The position numbers were made by a program, and so were the translations under genes. Positions 36,821-44,609 of a DNA stretch of 64,000 nucleotides are shown here, in pieces. Below the pieces are notes generated by a model. The model saw only the letters and a program-made list of their open reading frames with translations. It made no database searches and had not been told where the DNA came from. How positions within the stretch are numbered: the stretch's first letter is position 1; every line of letters begins with the position of its first letter. The DNA comes from CAITZA01 sp937915285 (GTDB taxonomy: Bacteria; Desulfobacterota; Desulfomonilia; Desulfomonilales; Desulfomonilaceae), in assembly GCA_036821825.1 (NCBI GenBank), contig DAISIV010000016.1:1-64000 (forward strand), written 5' to 3'.

Positions 36821-37188
36821 AGTTTTCTGCCTTCCATTTCCTCAAGTTCATCGTCGTCGAATCCAAAGTGATGCCCAATCTCGTGGAGTAAAACGCTCCT
36901 AATTGTTTCATAGAGGTTGTCACGACTCCTGGATGCCAGAATAATGGGCTTCCTGTAAAGATATATTCTTTCGGGCAAGGGACTAAGGTAAAAAAGGCTT
37001 TTCTTGTCCATGGGAATACCAGTGTAAAGTCCAAGCAGATTCCAGGGTGAATCAATTTCCATGGACCTCAAGGTTTCATCATCAGCAAAGTCCTCTACTA
37101 CTATTTCAACGCCTGTCAAGCGATCCCTGAATTCCTCAGGGAGACTTTTCAACGCTTTTCTTATATTCAAGTAGAAAATCCCACTCAT
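36817..37188 (-). CDS. Metallopeptidase-like zincin
   Basis: A 123-residue protein with the zinc motif HEIGHHFGFDDDE (His102, Glu103, His106, Asp111) typical of the short minimal-zincin family (PF06262). These are presumed metalloproteases without known substrates. It is translationally coupled to the downstream NtrY-type kinase (ATGA overlap) and starts directly after the stop of the upstream TOBE-like frame. Confidence 0.85.
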   Translation of the reverse strand: MSGIFYLNIRKALKSLPEEFRDRLTGVEIVVEDFADDETLRSMEIDSPWNLLGLYTGIPMDKKSLFYLSPLPERIYLYRKPIILASRSRDNLYETIRSVLLHEIGHHFGFDDDELEEMEGRKL

Positions 37189-37422
37189 CTATGGCTCCAA
37201 AACGTTCAGCCACTTGATCTCTGGAACTTGGGAATCGACCATAATCCGATCCTCAGCACTAGACAGGTTCCGTGGTCTTGTTGTAAATTCCCGTCCATCC
37301 ATTGTCACCACAAAATGAGACAGGCGGCCTATAAAAAATATTGATTGCCCCGTCACTAAAGAAACTGAACCAGTTGTTGCAATGTGGTGACGTTTACCGA
37401 AACTCTTTTTTGAAGGTAACAT
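37189..37422 (-). CDS. TOBE-like small protein or remnant
   Basis: A 77-codon frame whose C-terminal ~55 residues (FIGRLSHFVVTMDGREF, then RIMVDSQVPEIKW) resemble the TOBE domain that ends many ABC transporter ATPases. The ATPase part is missing. It ends TAG, immediately followed by the zincin ATG. Its ATG is one base from the divergent pth start and has no ribosome-binding site. It could be an orphan domain, a pseudogene remnant or spurious. Confidence 0.4.
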   Translation of the reverse strand: MLPSKKSFGKRHHIATTGSVSLVTGQSIFFIGRLSHFVVTMDGREFTTRPRNLSSAEDRIMVDSQVPEIKWLNVLEP

Positions 37423-37423
37423 A

Positions 37424-38056
37424 TTGAATTCTGATTCGGAAAGACAATCCAGTTCTTATTTGATTGTTGGTCTTGGAAACCCCGGCCCGGCTTACGCAAG
37501 AAACAGGCACAACATCGGCTTTATGGTTCTCGATAGTATGGCCACAAAGTCCGGACTCACCTGGAAACTTCTCAAAGGTAATTACGAATTTGCCGAGATG
37601 AGGGATTCCAACCGAACCATGTTTCTAATGAAGCCCCTAACATTCATGAACCTGAGTGGCAAGGCCGTCGTCCATTTCACTTCCAGAAAATATCTTGATT
37701 ATAAAAATCTAATCGTCGTCCATGACGACATGGATCTGGGTTTCGGAAAAATCAGGCTGAAAAAAGGTGGTGGCGATGGTGGCCATAGAGGGGTTAGGTC
37801 GATTGTCGATTCGCTAAGGTTCAAGGACTTTATCCGTGTCAGAATCGGTGTTGGCCGACCTCCACTAGGTGTGGCTCCGGAATCTTTCGTGCTGAGTGAC
37901 TTCTCGGAACATTTCGAAAAAGAAAATATCGAACAACTTGTCGAGAATGGTGTCAATGCAATTATGTCATGTATGTCCATGGGCATTGAAAAGGCGCAGC
38001 AAAAGGTCAGTTTGTTGAGTCAGTCACTAGCTGAACTCGGTAGGATATCAGTTTAA
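37424..38056 (+). CDS. pth: Peptidyl-tRNA hydrolase
   Basis: Pth releases tRNA from stalled peptidyl-tRNA. The 210-residue protein has the LIVGLGNPG N-terminus (Asn19), NRHNIGF with catalytic His29, FMNLSGKAV and HDDMDLGFGKIRLKKGGG. The start is TTG at 37424, preceded by GAAGGT seven bases upstream; no ATG fits. The C-terminus is slightly longer than usual (about 190). Confidence 0.95.
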   Translation: MNSDSERQSSSYLIVGLGNPGPAYARNRHNIGFMVLDSMATKSGLTWKLLKGNYEFAEMRDSNRTMFLMKPLTFMNLSGKAVVHFTSRKYLDYKNLIVVHDDMDLGFGKIRLKKGGGDGGHRGVRSIVDSLRFKDFIRVRIGVGRPPLGVAPESFVLSDFSEHFEKENIEQLVENGVNAIMSCMSMGIEKAQQKVSLLSQSLAELGRISV

Positions 38057-38141
38057 CTATTTTTTCTTGCCTATTTAACGCTCATGTAATACAGTAATGA
38101 CCTTAAACTAACCGACTGTGTGAACAGGGGGTATTGCAAGA

Positions 38142-38828
38142 ATGAGTCAAACTATGGTGAGTGAGGACAATGCTCCACTCCAAAAACTTTTCCGCCCGGT
38201 AATCAAAGCTTTAAGAACCGCCTATATCCAAGGCACTACCGTGGTGAAATTGTTGCCCTCGGAGAGGGCTATCCAGCTCTATTACAAGTATCGAAGAAAA
38301 AGTTACGATTTGCAGTGGTCTATGGATCCGGGCTACAGGAAAGGTCTAAAAAAGCTCGTTGATTTGGTCATCGAGAAGGATGACATGGTTTTAGATGTTG
38401 GTTGTGGCACGGCTTCAGCAACTGTGGTAGCTGCGGATAGGGCCAGAGAGGTAGTGGGGATTGATCTATCTCCGGACATGATTGAGTTGGCGGTAGAAAA
38501 GGTAAGAAAGAAAGGTTTGGAGAACACCTGTCTTTTTGCGACATCGGTTGAGGATTATTGCCCTGAAAAACCTTTCGACAAGGTTATAAGCTCTTTCATG
38601 ATTCCTCACGTCAAACCCGAGTTCCGCCCCTCTATATATGCGTGCATGTTCAATTTCCTCAAGCCTGGTGGCACAGTGGGTCTTTTCGGCTCACGCGGTG
38701 AGGTGTGCCCGGTCTATGAAACGCGTGAAGAAATTGAAGAAAACCTGACTCGTTCAGGATTCACGGATATTCAGCTTCATGACGTTTATGACATTTACCG
38801 CATAGCCGTAGCAAAAAAGCCTGAATAA
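38142..38828 (+). CDS. SAM-dependent methyltransferase
   Basis: A 228-residue class I methyltransferase. The SAM-binding motif VLDVGCGTASATV and the acidic residue in EVVGIDLSPDM are clear. The first 60 residues are helical and family-specific. No substrate can be named; relatives act on lipids, quinones or arsenic compounds. It stands alone and is followed by a strong terminator. Confidence 0.85.
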   Translation: MSQTMVSEDNAPLQKLFRPVIKALRTAYIQGTTVVKLLPSERAIQLYYKYRRKSYDLQWSMDPGYRKGLKKLVDLVIEKDDMVLDVGCGTASATVVAADRAREVVGIDLSPDMIELAVEKVRKKGLENTCLFATSVEDYCPEKPFDKVISSFMIPHVKPEFRPSIYACMFNFLKPGGTVGLFGSRGEVCPVYETREEIEENLTRSGFTDIQLHDVYDIYRIAVAKKPE

Positions 38829-38847
38829 AATATCAGAAAAAATAGGA

Positions 38848-38879
38848 AAGCCCCATGACCTTGGTGATGGGGCTTTTTT
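38848..38879 (+). terminator. Intrinsic terminator after the methyltransferase gene
   Basis: AAGCCCCAT (38848-38856) pairs with ATGGGGCTT (38867-38875) and is followed by TTTTTT overlapping the stem end (to 38879). Loop is ten bases. Perfect 9-bp stem. Confidence 0.85.
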
Positions 38880-38908
38880 CATTTGCGCTCGAGAAAATCG
38901 TTAAGAAT

Positions 38909-40030
38909 CTAGAAATCCGGTGTCAACACGATGCGTTTGGTGAGTCCCCCACTGTGGGCATCCTCAAAAGCTTTCTGGATTGTAGACATCGGTCTGGTTT
39001 CCAAAAGAGGATCTATCTGTATCTGACCAGACTGGACCATCTCAAGAACTTTTGGATAGTACTTGGGCAGACAACCCCAGGTGCCAATGATGTCGGCGTC
39101 AAATGCCATCAGCTTGGACATCATATACTGGTTTTTCTGCATGCCGAATCCAACGATCACCAACTTTCCGATGAAACCGAGCAGTCCCAGTGCTATGTCC
39201 TGAGCCGCTCCAACGCCGGTGCATTCAAATATCTTCCAACCAACATTATGCTTCACGCCGGCCTGTTTGGCTATGGCCTTGAATTCTTCCTGGATTTGCT
39301 TGAAATCTTTGCCCTTTGAATTAATAACATAATCAGCTCCCAACTCCAGGGCGCGTTTCAGTTTGTCTTCGTGGCGCGCCATTCCAACGATGGGACCAGC
39401 GCCAAGAGCCTTTGCGACCTGTGCCATATAGACTCCGACGCCACCTGTGATACCAACAATCAATACAGGATCCTTGGGGGCCAACTCTGCTCGCATGGCA
39501 GCCTGGTAGGGAGTAGTCCCAGCGTCGGCTACCACTGCAAAATTCTCCAGCGGTCTGCCTTTAAGGTCTTCTATCACGCAAAGATCTGCGGCAGGAACGG
39601 GAATATGGCTAGAGAATCCGCCATACATGCCCAAGGAATTTCCTGGCATTTTTTGAGCAAGGCAGCGGTTCCCACGCCCTTTGGCGCATATATCGCAAGA
39701 GTTACAGGGCATCACCGCTGGAACTATTACTTTCTTGCCGATCCAGGCTTCCGAACCGGGGCCAGCCGCCACTACCTCTCCCGAAATTTCGTGTCCCAGG
39801 GTCAACGGTGGTTTCGTAACCGTAGGAACTCCATCGTAAAAATAGGATAAGTCAGTGTGGCATACTCCACATCCCGCTATCTTGACAAGAACATCACCTG
39901 AGGTAAGTTCGGGGACAGGAATTTCTTTTTTCTCCAGAACGCCTGGCCCTGTTACTTTCCTGGTCTCTTTGTCGAAGGTTGGGCCCGTGACCATCTGCCA
40001 CGTCATAATACTAGTTGGAACGCTCACCAT
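38909..40030 (-). CDS. Zinc alcohol dehydrogenase, 6-hydroxycyclohex-1-ene-1-carbonyl-CoA dehydrogenase-like
   Basis: A 373-residue medium-chain dehydrogenase with catalytic-zinc CGVCHTDLSYFY, LGHEISG, and structural-zinc cysteines CNSCDICAKGRGNRC, and an NAD-binding motif GITGGVGVYMAQVAKALGA. The phrases KMPGN, GGFSSHI, GWKIFECTG, and LMAFDADIIGTWGC closely follow the Had enzyme of anaerobic benzoyl-CoA degradation. That enzyme oxidises the alcohol on the dearomatised ring. This assignment is from recall, and no other ring-degradation genes are adjacent. AGGAGGTGCA directly precedes the ATG, and a promoter lies about 90 bases upstream. Confidence 0.8.
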   Translation of the reverse strand: MVSVPTSIMTWQMVTGPTFDKETRKVTGPGVLEKKEIPVPELTSGDVLVKIAGCGVCHTDLSYFYDGVPTVTKPPLTLGHEISGEVVAAGPGSEAWIGKKVIVPAVMPCNSCDICAKGRGNRCLAQKMPGNSLGMYGGFSSHIPVPAADLCVIEDLKGRPLENFAVVADAGTTPYQAAMRAELAPKDPVLIVGITGGVGVYMAQVAKALGAGPIVGMARHEDKLKRALELGADYVINSKGKDFKQIQEEFKAIAKQAGVKHNVGWKIFECTGVGAAQDIALGLLGFIGKLVIVGFGMQKNQYMMSKLMAFDADIIGTWGCLPKYYPKVLEMVQSGQIQIDPLLETRPMSTIQKAFEDAHSGGLTKRIVLTPDF

Positions 40031-40119
40031 TGCACCTCCTGGTATGAGTGGGGCTAAAATTGCCTTTTTTGAGTAAGAATTTTTACTTAAATCGGGGCAG
40101 GCTATTAGTTTCCATTACA

Positions 40120-40149
40120 AAAATATGACGTGAACGATGCTTCTGTCAA
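40120..40149 (-). promoter_or_regulatory. Candidate promoter of the Had-like dehydrogenase gene
   Basis: TTGACA (40149-40144), an 18-base spacer and TATTTT (40125-40120) on the minus strand. The leader would be about 85 bases. Confidence 0.5.
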
Positions 40150-40272
40150 GCGAAAAAACGTATCATCCAGAAGTCCGACACCTGAGCACTAACCATTTAA
40201 TTTAACAAACATATACCAAGGTTGCGCTAGTGGGCTACGATTAGTGCAGTTCACTATAAGAAACTTTCTTGC

Positions 40273-41142
40273 TCAATAATTATTCACGTAAGCCTGAAGA
40301 ACATCCATGGCGCTAAGTGTAACTGCCCCAGGCTTGCCATTACCTATTACATGTTCATCGAGCCTTGTCACTGGCAGGATGTTTCTAGTAGTAGAAGCCA
40401 TGAAGCATTCGGAAAAATGATCCAGTTCAGTCATCCTGATGTGACCTTCCTTCAAACTGAAATCTTTGAGAGGAGCGATCAATTCAAATATTACCTTCCG
40501 GGTAACGCTCTCAAGGATTCTGCCATCAAGAGGCGGTGTAACAATTTCTCCGGACGCGTTGACAAAAAAAATGGTGAATGTGGATCCTTCCAGAATAGTA
40601 TCCTTGTCTTCCGGGCATAGAAATAGTGTGTCATATGCCTGTTTTTCCGGCACAACCGTCTGGTGGGCCATGATTGCGCCGATGTAGTTGAGCAATTTCA
40701 CACCAGGAAACATCCTCTGATGCGAATACGTGGCAAGCGCAACACCATCCCTATACGCTTCCGGAGTTGGGGGAACCATTTTCTGTACAGCTACGTAGAG
40801 ATGTGCGCCAGACCCAGACTGCTTCATGGTTGCGCCTTCAAGCCCTCCACTGAAAATGATGTCCAATAGAAGGTCTGATCCATCGGCTAAAGTCAGATTC
40901 TTGTCCACTACTTCCTGGAGCAGTCCTTGAAGTGTCCTGCGATCCATAGGTGGCATCATGTAGATGGATTTGGCCGATTTATAGAGGCGGTCGAGATGAT
41001 CCTCGAGCCTGAAAATTTTCCCGTTCACAGTGCGACATGCAGTAAAAATTCTATATCCTCTGATGGTCCCACTAATGTCATCCCAGAAAGGTAGAGACAG
41101 ATCGTTTGTGTCTACAAAAGCGTTTCTTTGATACGAAATCAT
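40273..41142 (-). CDS. Aminotransferase class IV (branched-chain-type)
   Basis: A 289-residue PLP protein of fold type IV, which includes branched-chain aminotransferase, D-amino-acid aminotransferase and aminodeoxychorismate lyase. FRLEDHLDRLYKSAK (PLP phosphate region), the Lys of KLLNYIGAIMAHQ and EGSTFTIFFV are present. Which of these activities it has cannot be told from sequence alone. It lies 16 bases downstream of the vanZ-like gene and 242 bases ahead of the dehydrogenase. Confidence 0.85.
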   Translation of the reverse strand: MISYQRNAFVDTNDLSLPFWDDISGTIRGYRIFTACRTVNGKIFRLEDHLDRLYKSAKSIYMMPPMDRRTLQGLLQEVVDKNLTLADGSDLLLDIIFSGGLEGATMKQSGSGAHLYVAVQKMVPPTPEAYRDGVALATYSHQRMFPGVKLLNYIGAIMAHQTVVPEKQAYDTLFLCPEDKDTILEGSTFTIFFVNASGEIVTPPLDGRILESVTRKVIFELIAPLKDFSLKEGHIRMTELDHFSECFMASTTRNILPVTRLDEHVIGNGKPGAVTLSAMDVLQAYVNNY

Positions 41143-41158
41143 TTTATTCCCTGCTCAA

Positions 41159-41560
41159 TCACAAGATTCTTGAGGCCCATTTCAAGTAGCCCTGCCCCAC
41201 TGATTCGCGTATTATGATGAATGCAGTAGAGCCGAGCGTTCCGCCAATTGCGTCAGCAACAACATCTCCGAATTCCGAATATCTCCCATCAACAAATAAC
41301 TGATGGACCTCGTCACTGACTCCATAAAGAGCACAAAAAATTGTTGATAGCAAAACAAAATTGGCTCGTCCCAGGTTTTGTGGTTTCAGGACTGTCAGGC
41401 TTCTGGCTACAAGGAATCCGAGTCCTGAATACACCACGACATGAATAATTTTGTCGGAGATGGGAATTTTTGGCGTTGAATCTCCGGTCAGACCTGACAG
41501 AAAGTAGATGACGACACAATACAGTATGACGGGCAGAATATATTTTAGTTTTCTGCTCAT
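41159..41560 (-). CDS. VanZ-like membrane protein
   Basis: A 133-residue protein with four hydrophobic helices and the VanZ-like motif DKIIHVVVYSGLGFLVA near residue 40 and later SDEVHQLFVDGRYSEFGDVVADAIGG. Function unknown; VanZ relatives have been linked to glycopeptide tolerance and phospholipid or surface metabolism. It lies between secA and the aminotransferase gene, and may be co-transcribed with the latter. Confidence 0.85.
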   Translation of the reverse strand: MSRKLKYILPVILYCVVIYFLSGLTGDSTPKIPISDKIIHVVVYSGLGFLVARSLTVLKPQNLGRANFVLLSTIFCALYGVSDEVHQLFVDGRYSEFGDVVADAIGGTLGSTAFIIIRESVGQGYLKWASRIL

Positions 41561-41619
41561 TTCAGGCTGGATTCCCCCAGGGTTGACCGGACCTGGTATT
41601 TTTTTGGAGAGCGCTCAGG

Positions 41620-44262
41620 CTAAGCAGCTTGGCCGCAACATTTCTTGTATTTTTTTCCCGAACCGCAAGGACACGGAGCATTTCTTCCTATTTTTTGTTC
41701 AGACCTTTTCTTTGTCTTGGGGGAAGATGAACCGGATGTCAGGTTTTCGTGTATAACATTCATTTCTTTATCACGAGCGGTAGCAAGCTCGTCCAGTTCA
41801 TTATGAGTAGCTATCTTGACGAGGAAAAGATTCCTGACCGATTCAGCCTTGATTCTGTGGCTCATTTCCAGAAAGAGTTCATAACCCTCTTTTTGGTACT
41901 CCTTCAGAGGGTCACGCTGCCCATATCCTCTAAGGCCTATTCCATCCTTGAGATGATCCATGCTCAACAGGTGGTCTTTCCACTGATTGTCCACCGCCTG
42001 CAACATGATGAACTTTTCCAGCTCTCTCATTACGTCGGGAGAAATTTCCGTTTCTCTCTGATCGTAATAGGCCTTGGCCAACTCCATGATGTGTTCTTCA
42101 ATACCGGTTTTGTTGCGTTCATTATCAGGCAGGGCATCAAGATCGAATTTTATACCGAACTGAGCCCAGAGATTTTCTTCGAGCGATTTCAAATCCCAGT
42201 CTTCCGGATGCGCTTTTTCATCGATATGCCTGTCGACTATTTCCTCAACCAGGTCCTCGGTCATCTCGAGAACGTTCTCTTTGAGGTTCGCTCCTCCCAG
42301 AATGAATCGTCTTTGCGAGTATACAACTTCCCGTTGCTTGTTCATGACATCGTCAAATTCCAACAAGTGCTTCCGGATTTCAAAATTGTGCCCCTCGACC
42401 TTTTTCTGGGCATTTTCTATAGCTTTTGTGGTGTACTTGTGCTCAATGGGTTCGCCCTCTTCCATGCCGACCCGCTCCATGATCATTTTGACACGGTCAC
42501 CACCGAATATTCTCATCAAATCATCCTCGAGCGAGAGGTAGAAACGACTCGATCCTGGGTCTCCCTGACGACCAGAGCGGCCTCTGAGCTGATTATCAAT
42601 ACGTCGTGCTTCATGTCTTTCTGTACCCAGAATGTGCAGACCGCCAGCGTCTAGCACCTTGTTACGTTCATCCTCGCACATCTGGGTGAATTCGCTGAGC
42701 GCATCGGCATATTCTTCAGGCTTTTCATTCTTGTTGACCCGGGCATTTGCCAGGAACTTCGGGTTGCCACCGAGGATGATGTCTGTTCCTCGTCCAGCCA
42801 TATTCGTCGATATAGTCACAGCCTTGTATCTGCCTGCCTGCGCCACGATCTCAGCCTCTAGCGCATGGTTTTTCGCATTTAGGATGTTGTGGTGGATTCC
42901 AAGCTTTTTCAGACGCTTTGAAAGTTCCTCGGATTTTTCTATTGATATTGTCCCGACCAGAACAGGTTGACCCGCCTTGCTCAATTCCCTTATTTCGCTA
43001 ATGACAGCTTCAAACTTTTCGGTCTCCGTTTTGTAGATCAGATCAGACCTGTCTTGCCTAATCATGGGAAGATTGGTAGGAATCACAACGACTTCAAGAT
43101 TGTAGATTTTCTTGAATTCAGCAGCCTCAGTATCTGCTGTTCCAGTCATGCCGGCTAGCTTTTGATACATTCTAAAATAGTTCTGAAATGTTATGGTGGC
43201 CAAGGTCTGGTTTTCATTTTCAATTTTTACGGATTCCTTGGCTTCGAGGGCCTGATGCAAACCATCCGAATACCTGCGGCCGGGCATGAGACGACCGGTA
43301 AATTCGTCAACTATTACTACCTGCCCATCTTTGATAATGTAATCTACGTCTCGTTTGAACAGGGTGTGGGCTTTTAATGCCTGATTCACGTGGTGGAGGG
43401 TCTCCATCTGTGAAGGGTCGTAGAGGTTGGTAACACCTAGCGACCGCTCGACCCTGGCTATTCCCTCTTCAGTGAGCGCAACACTTCTCGCCTTCTCGTC
43501 AAGGGTAAAGTGAACATCCTTCTGAAGTCCCGGAATAACCCTGTTGATCCGGAAGTATCTGTCGGTGTTTTCATGGGTTGGTCCAGATATTATCAACGGC
43601 GTCCTGGCCTCATCAATCAGAATGCTGTCCACCTCATCCACTATTGAGTAATGCAGATCTCTCTGGACATAATCAGCGAGGGAGAACTTCATGTTGTCCC
43701 TCAAATAATCAAATCCGAATTCGTTATTAGTCCCGTAAGTTACGTCACATTCATAGGCCTGGCGCCTCTGTTCATCGCTGAGATCATGAACTATGACACC
43801 CACAGAAAGGCCCAGAAAATTGTATATTGCGCTCATCCATTCGGCATCACGTTGCGCCAGGTAATCGTTCACCGTAACAACATGGACCCCTTTTCCAGTA
43901 AGCGCATTAAGGTAAACTGCGAGAGTGGCCGCCAGAGTCTTGCCCTCACCGGTTTTCATTTCAGCAATCTTACCCTGATGCAACACGGCTCCACCGATAA
44001 GCTGAGCATCAAAATGGCGCATTCCAAGCGTTCTGACAGAAGCTTCTCTTACTAAGGCAAAAGCTTCGGGAAGCAAGTCATCTTCTGTTTCACCACTATC
44101 AAGGCGTGAACTGAATTCATTGGTCTTCAGTAGCATCTGTTCGTCAGTCAATCCCTTGATCGAAGGCTCCAATTCGTTAATGGCCCTTACTAACGGATCG
44201 ATCTTTTTAAGATCCCTGTCATTTTTGCTTCCAAAAAGTCTCTTGGCCAGAGATGCAAACAT
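41620..44262 (-). CDS. secA: Preprotein translocase ATPase SecA
   Basis: SecA (880 residues) is the ATPase of the Sec secretion system. It shows Walker A MKTGEGKTLA, the DEAD-type IVDEVDSILIDEARTPLIISG, GRGTDIILGGNP and LRGRSGRQGDPG, the helical wing and scaffold region, and a C-terminal zinc-binding tail (NAPCPCGSGKKYKKCC). GAGGAG precedes the ATG. A hairpin lies in its 5' leader and a promoter further upstream. It is the first gene of a run with vanZ-like and aminotransferase genes. Confidence 0.97.
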   Translation of the reverse strand: MFASLAKRLFGSKNDRDLKKIDPLVRAINELEPSIKGLTDEQMLLKTNEFSSRLDSGETEDDLLPEAFALVREASVRTLGMRHFDAQLIGGAVLHQGKIAEMKTGEGKTLAATLAVYLNALTGKGVHVVTVNDYLAQRDAEWMSAIYNFLGLSVGVIVHDLSDEQRRQAYECDVTYGTNNEFGFDYLRDNMKFSLADYVQRDLHYSIVDEVDSILIDEARTPLIISGPTHENTDRYFRINRVIPGLQKDVHFTLDEKARSVALTEEGIARVERSLGVTNLYDPSQMETLHHVNQALKAHTLFKRDVDYIIKDGQVVIVDEFTGRLMPGRRYSDGLHQALEAKESVKIENENQTLATITFQNYFRMYQKLAGMTGTADTEAAEFKKIYNLEVVVIPTNLPMIRQDRSDLIYKTETEKFEAVISEIRELSKAGQPVLVGTISIEKSEELSKRLKKLGIHHNILNAKNHALEAEIVAQAGRYKAVTISTNMAGRGTDIILGGNPKFLANARVNKNEKPEEYADALSEFTQMCEDERNKVLDAGGLHILGTERHEARRIDNQLRGRSGRQGDPGSSRFYLSLEDDLMRIFGGDRVKMIMERVGMEEGEPIEHKYTTKAIENAQKKVEGHNFEIRKHLLEFDDVMNKQREVVYSQRRFILGGANLKENVLEMTEDLVEEIVDRHIDEKAHPEDWDLKSLEENLWAQFGIKFDLDALPDNERNKTGIEEHIMELAKAYYDQRETEISPDVMRELEKFIMLQAVDNQWKDHLLSMDHLKDGIGLRGYGQRDPLKEYQKEGYELFLEMSHRIKAESVRNLFLVKIATHNELDELATARDKEMNVIHENLTSGSSSPKTKKRSEQKIGRNAPCPCGSGKKYKKCCGQAA

Positions 44263-44319
44263 TTTTATAACTAACTCCTCACAACGAAATATGAGATTGG
44301 ATTCTATTCATGGCCAGAT

Positions 44320-44353
44320 TTGACCGGTGGGTAGTAAAATCTACACTGGTCAA
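44320..44353 (-). promoter_or_regulatory. Hairpin in the secA 5' leader
   Basis: TTGACCGGT (44320-44328) pairs with ACTGGTCAA (44345-44353; one G-T pair). After a two-base bulge, GTAG pairs with CTAC around a TAAAAT loop. No T run follows on the minus strand, so it is not a terminator. Confidence 0.55.
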
Positions 44354-44371
44354 TCCCTTAAAAACGGCAAA

Positions 44372-44400
44372 TCTGTAACACACGCGTACGGCAGTGTCAA
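44372..44400 (-). promoter_or_regulatory. Candidate secA promoter
   Basis: TTGACA (44400-44395), 17-base spacer, TACAGA (44377-44372) on the minus strand. The -35 is perfect and the -10 moderate. Transcription would start about 100 bases before the secA ATG. Confidence 0.55.
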
Positions 44401-44609
44401 CCTGACCACCCTTAAAGATTGACAGATATCAGAGACTTTTGTTTCCGCTGGCAACAGGTGATGATACCCCCCCCGAGGGCAGGTCAGGTACGAGGGGATG
44501 ACCCTTCATTTGGGCAATTGATTCAGCGCTCAAGACCTAGCAACTTCAAAAGGCTTCCAACCTATAATCCTAGCCGTTTGAAAGTTCATGCACGATTTAC
44601 ATTTTTAGT

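Larger units (their letters stand above)
44263..44609. other. Intergenic region upstream of secA (347 bp)
   Basis: No convincing gene is seen. On the minus strand the region holds a sigma-70 promoter (44372-44400), a 13-bp leader hairpin (44320-44353) and the GAGGAG site of secA. A ten-codon frame (44311-44279) ends at the secA ribosome-binding site but has no ribosome-binding site of its own. The part beyond 44401 is the tail of the hem operon without a clear terminator. Confidence 0.6.

Noticed and set aside
41749..42654. 301-codon open frame antisense to secA
   Set aside because: Entirely inside the well-supported secA gene; sequence is low-complexity in hydrophobic residues and resembles no family.
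44279..44311. Ten-codon leader frame ending at the secA ribosome-binding site
   Set aside because: No ribosome-binding site of its own and too short to judge; no arrest-like residues.
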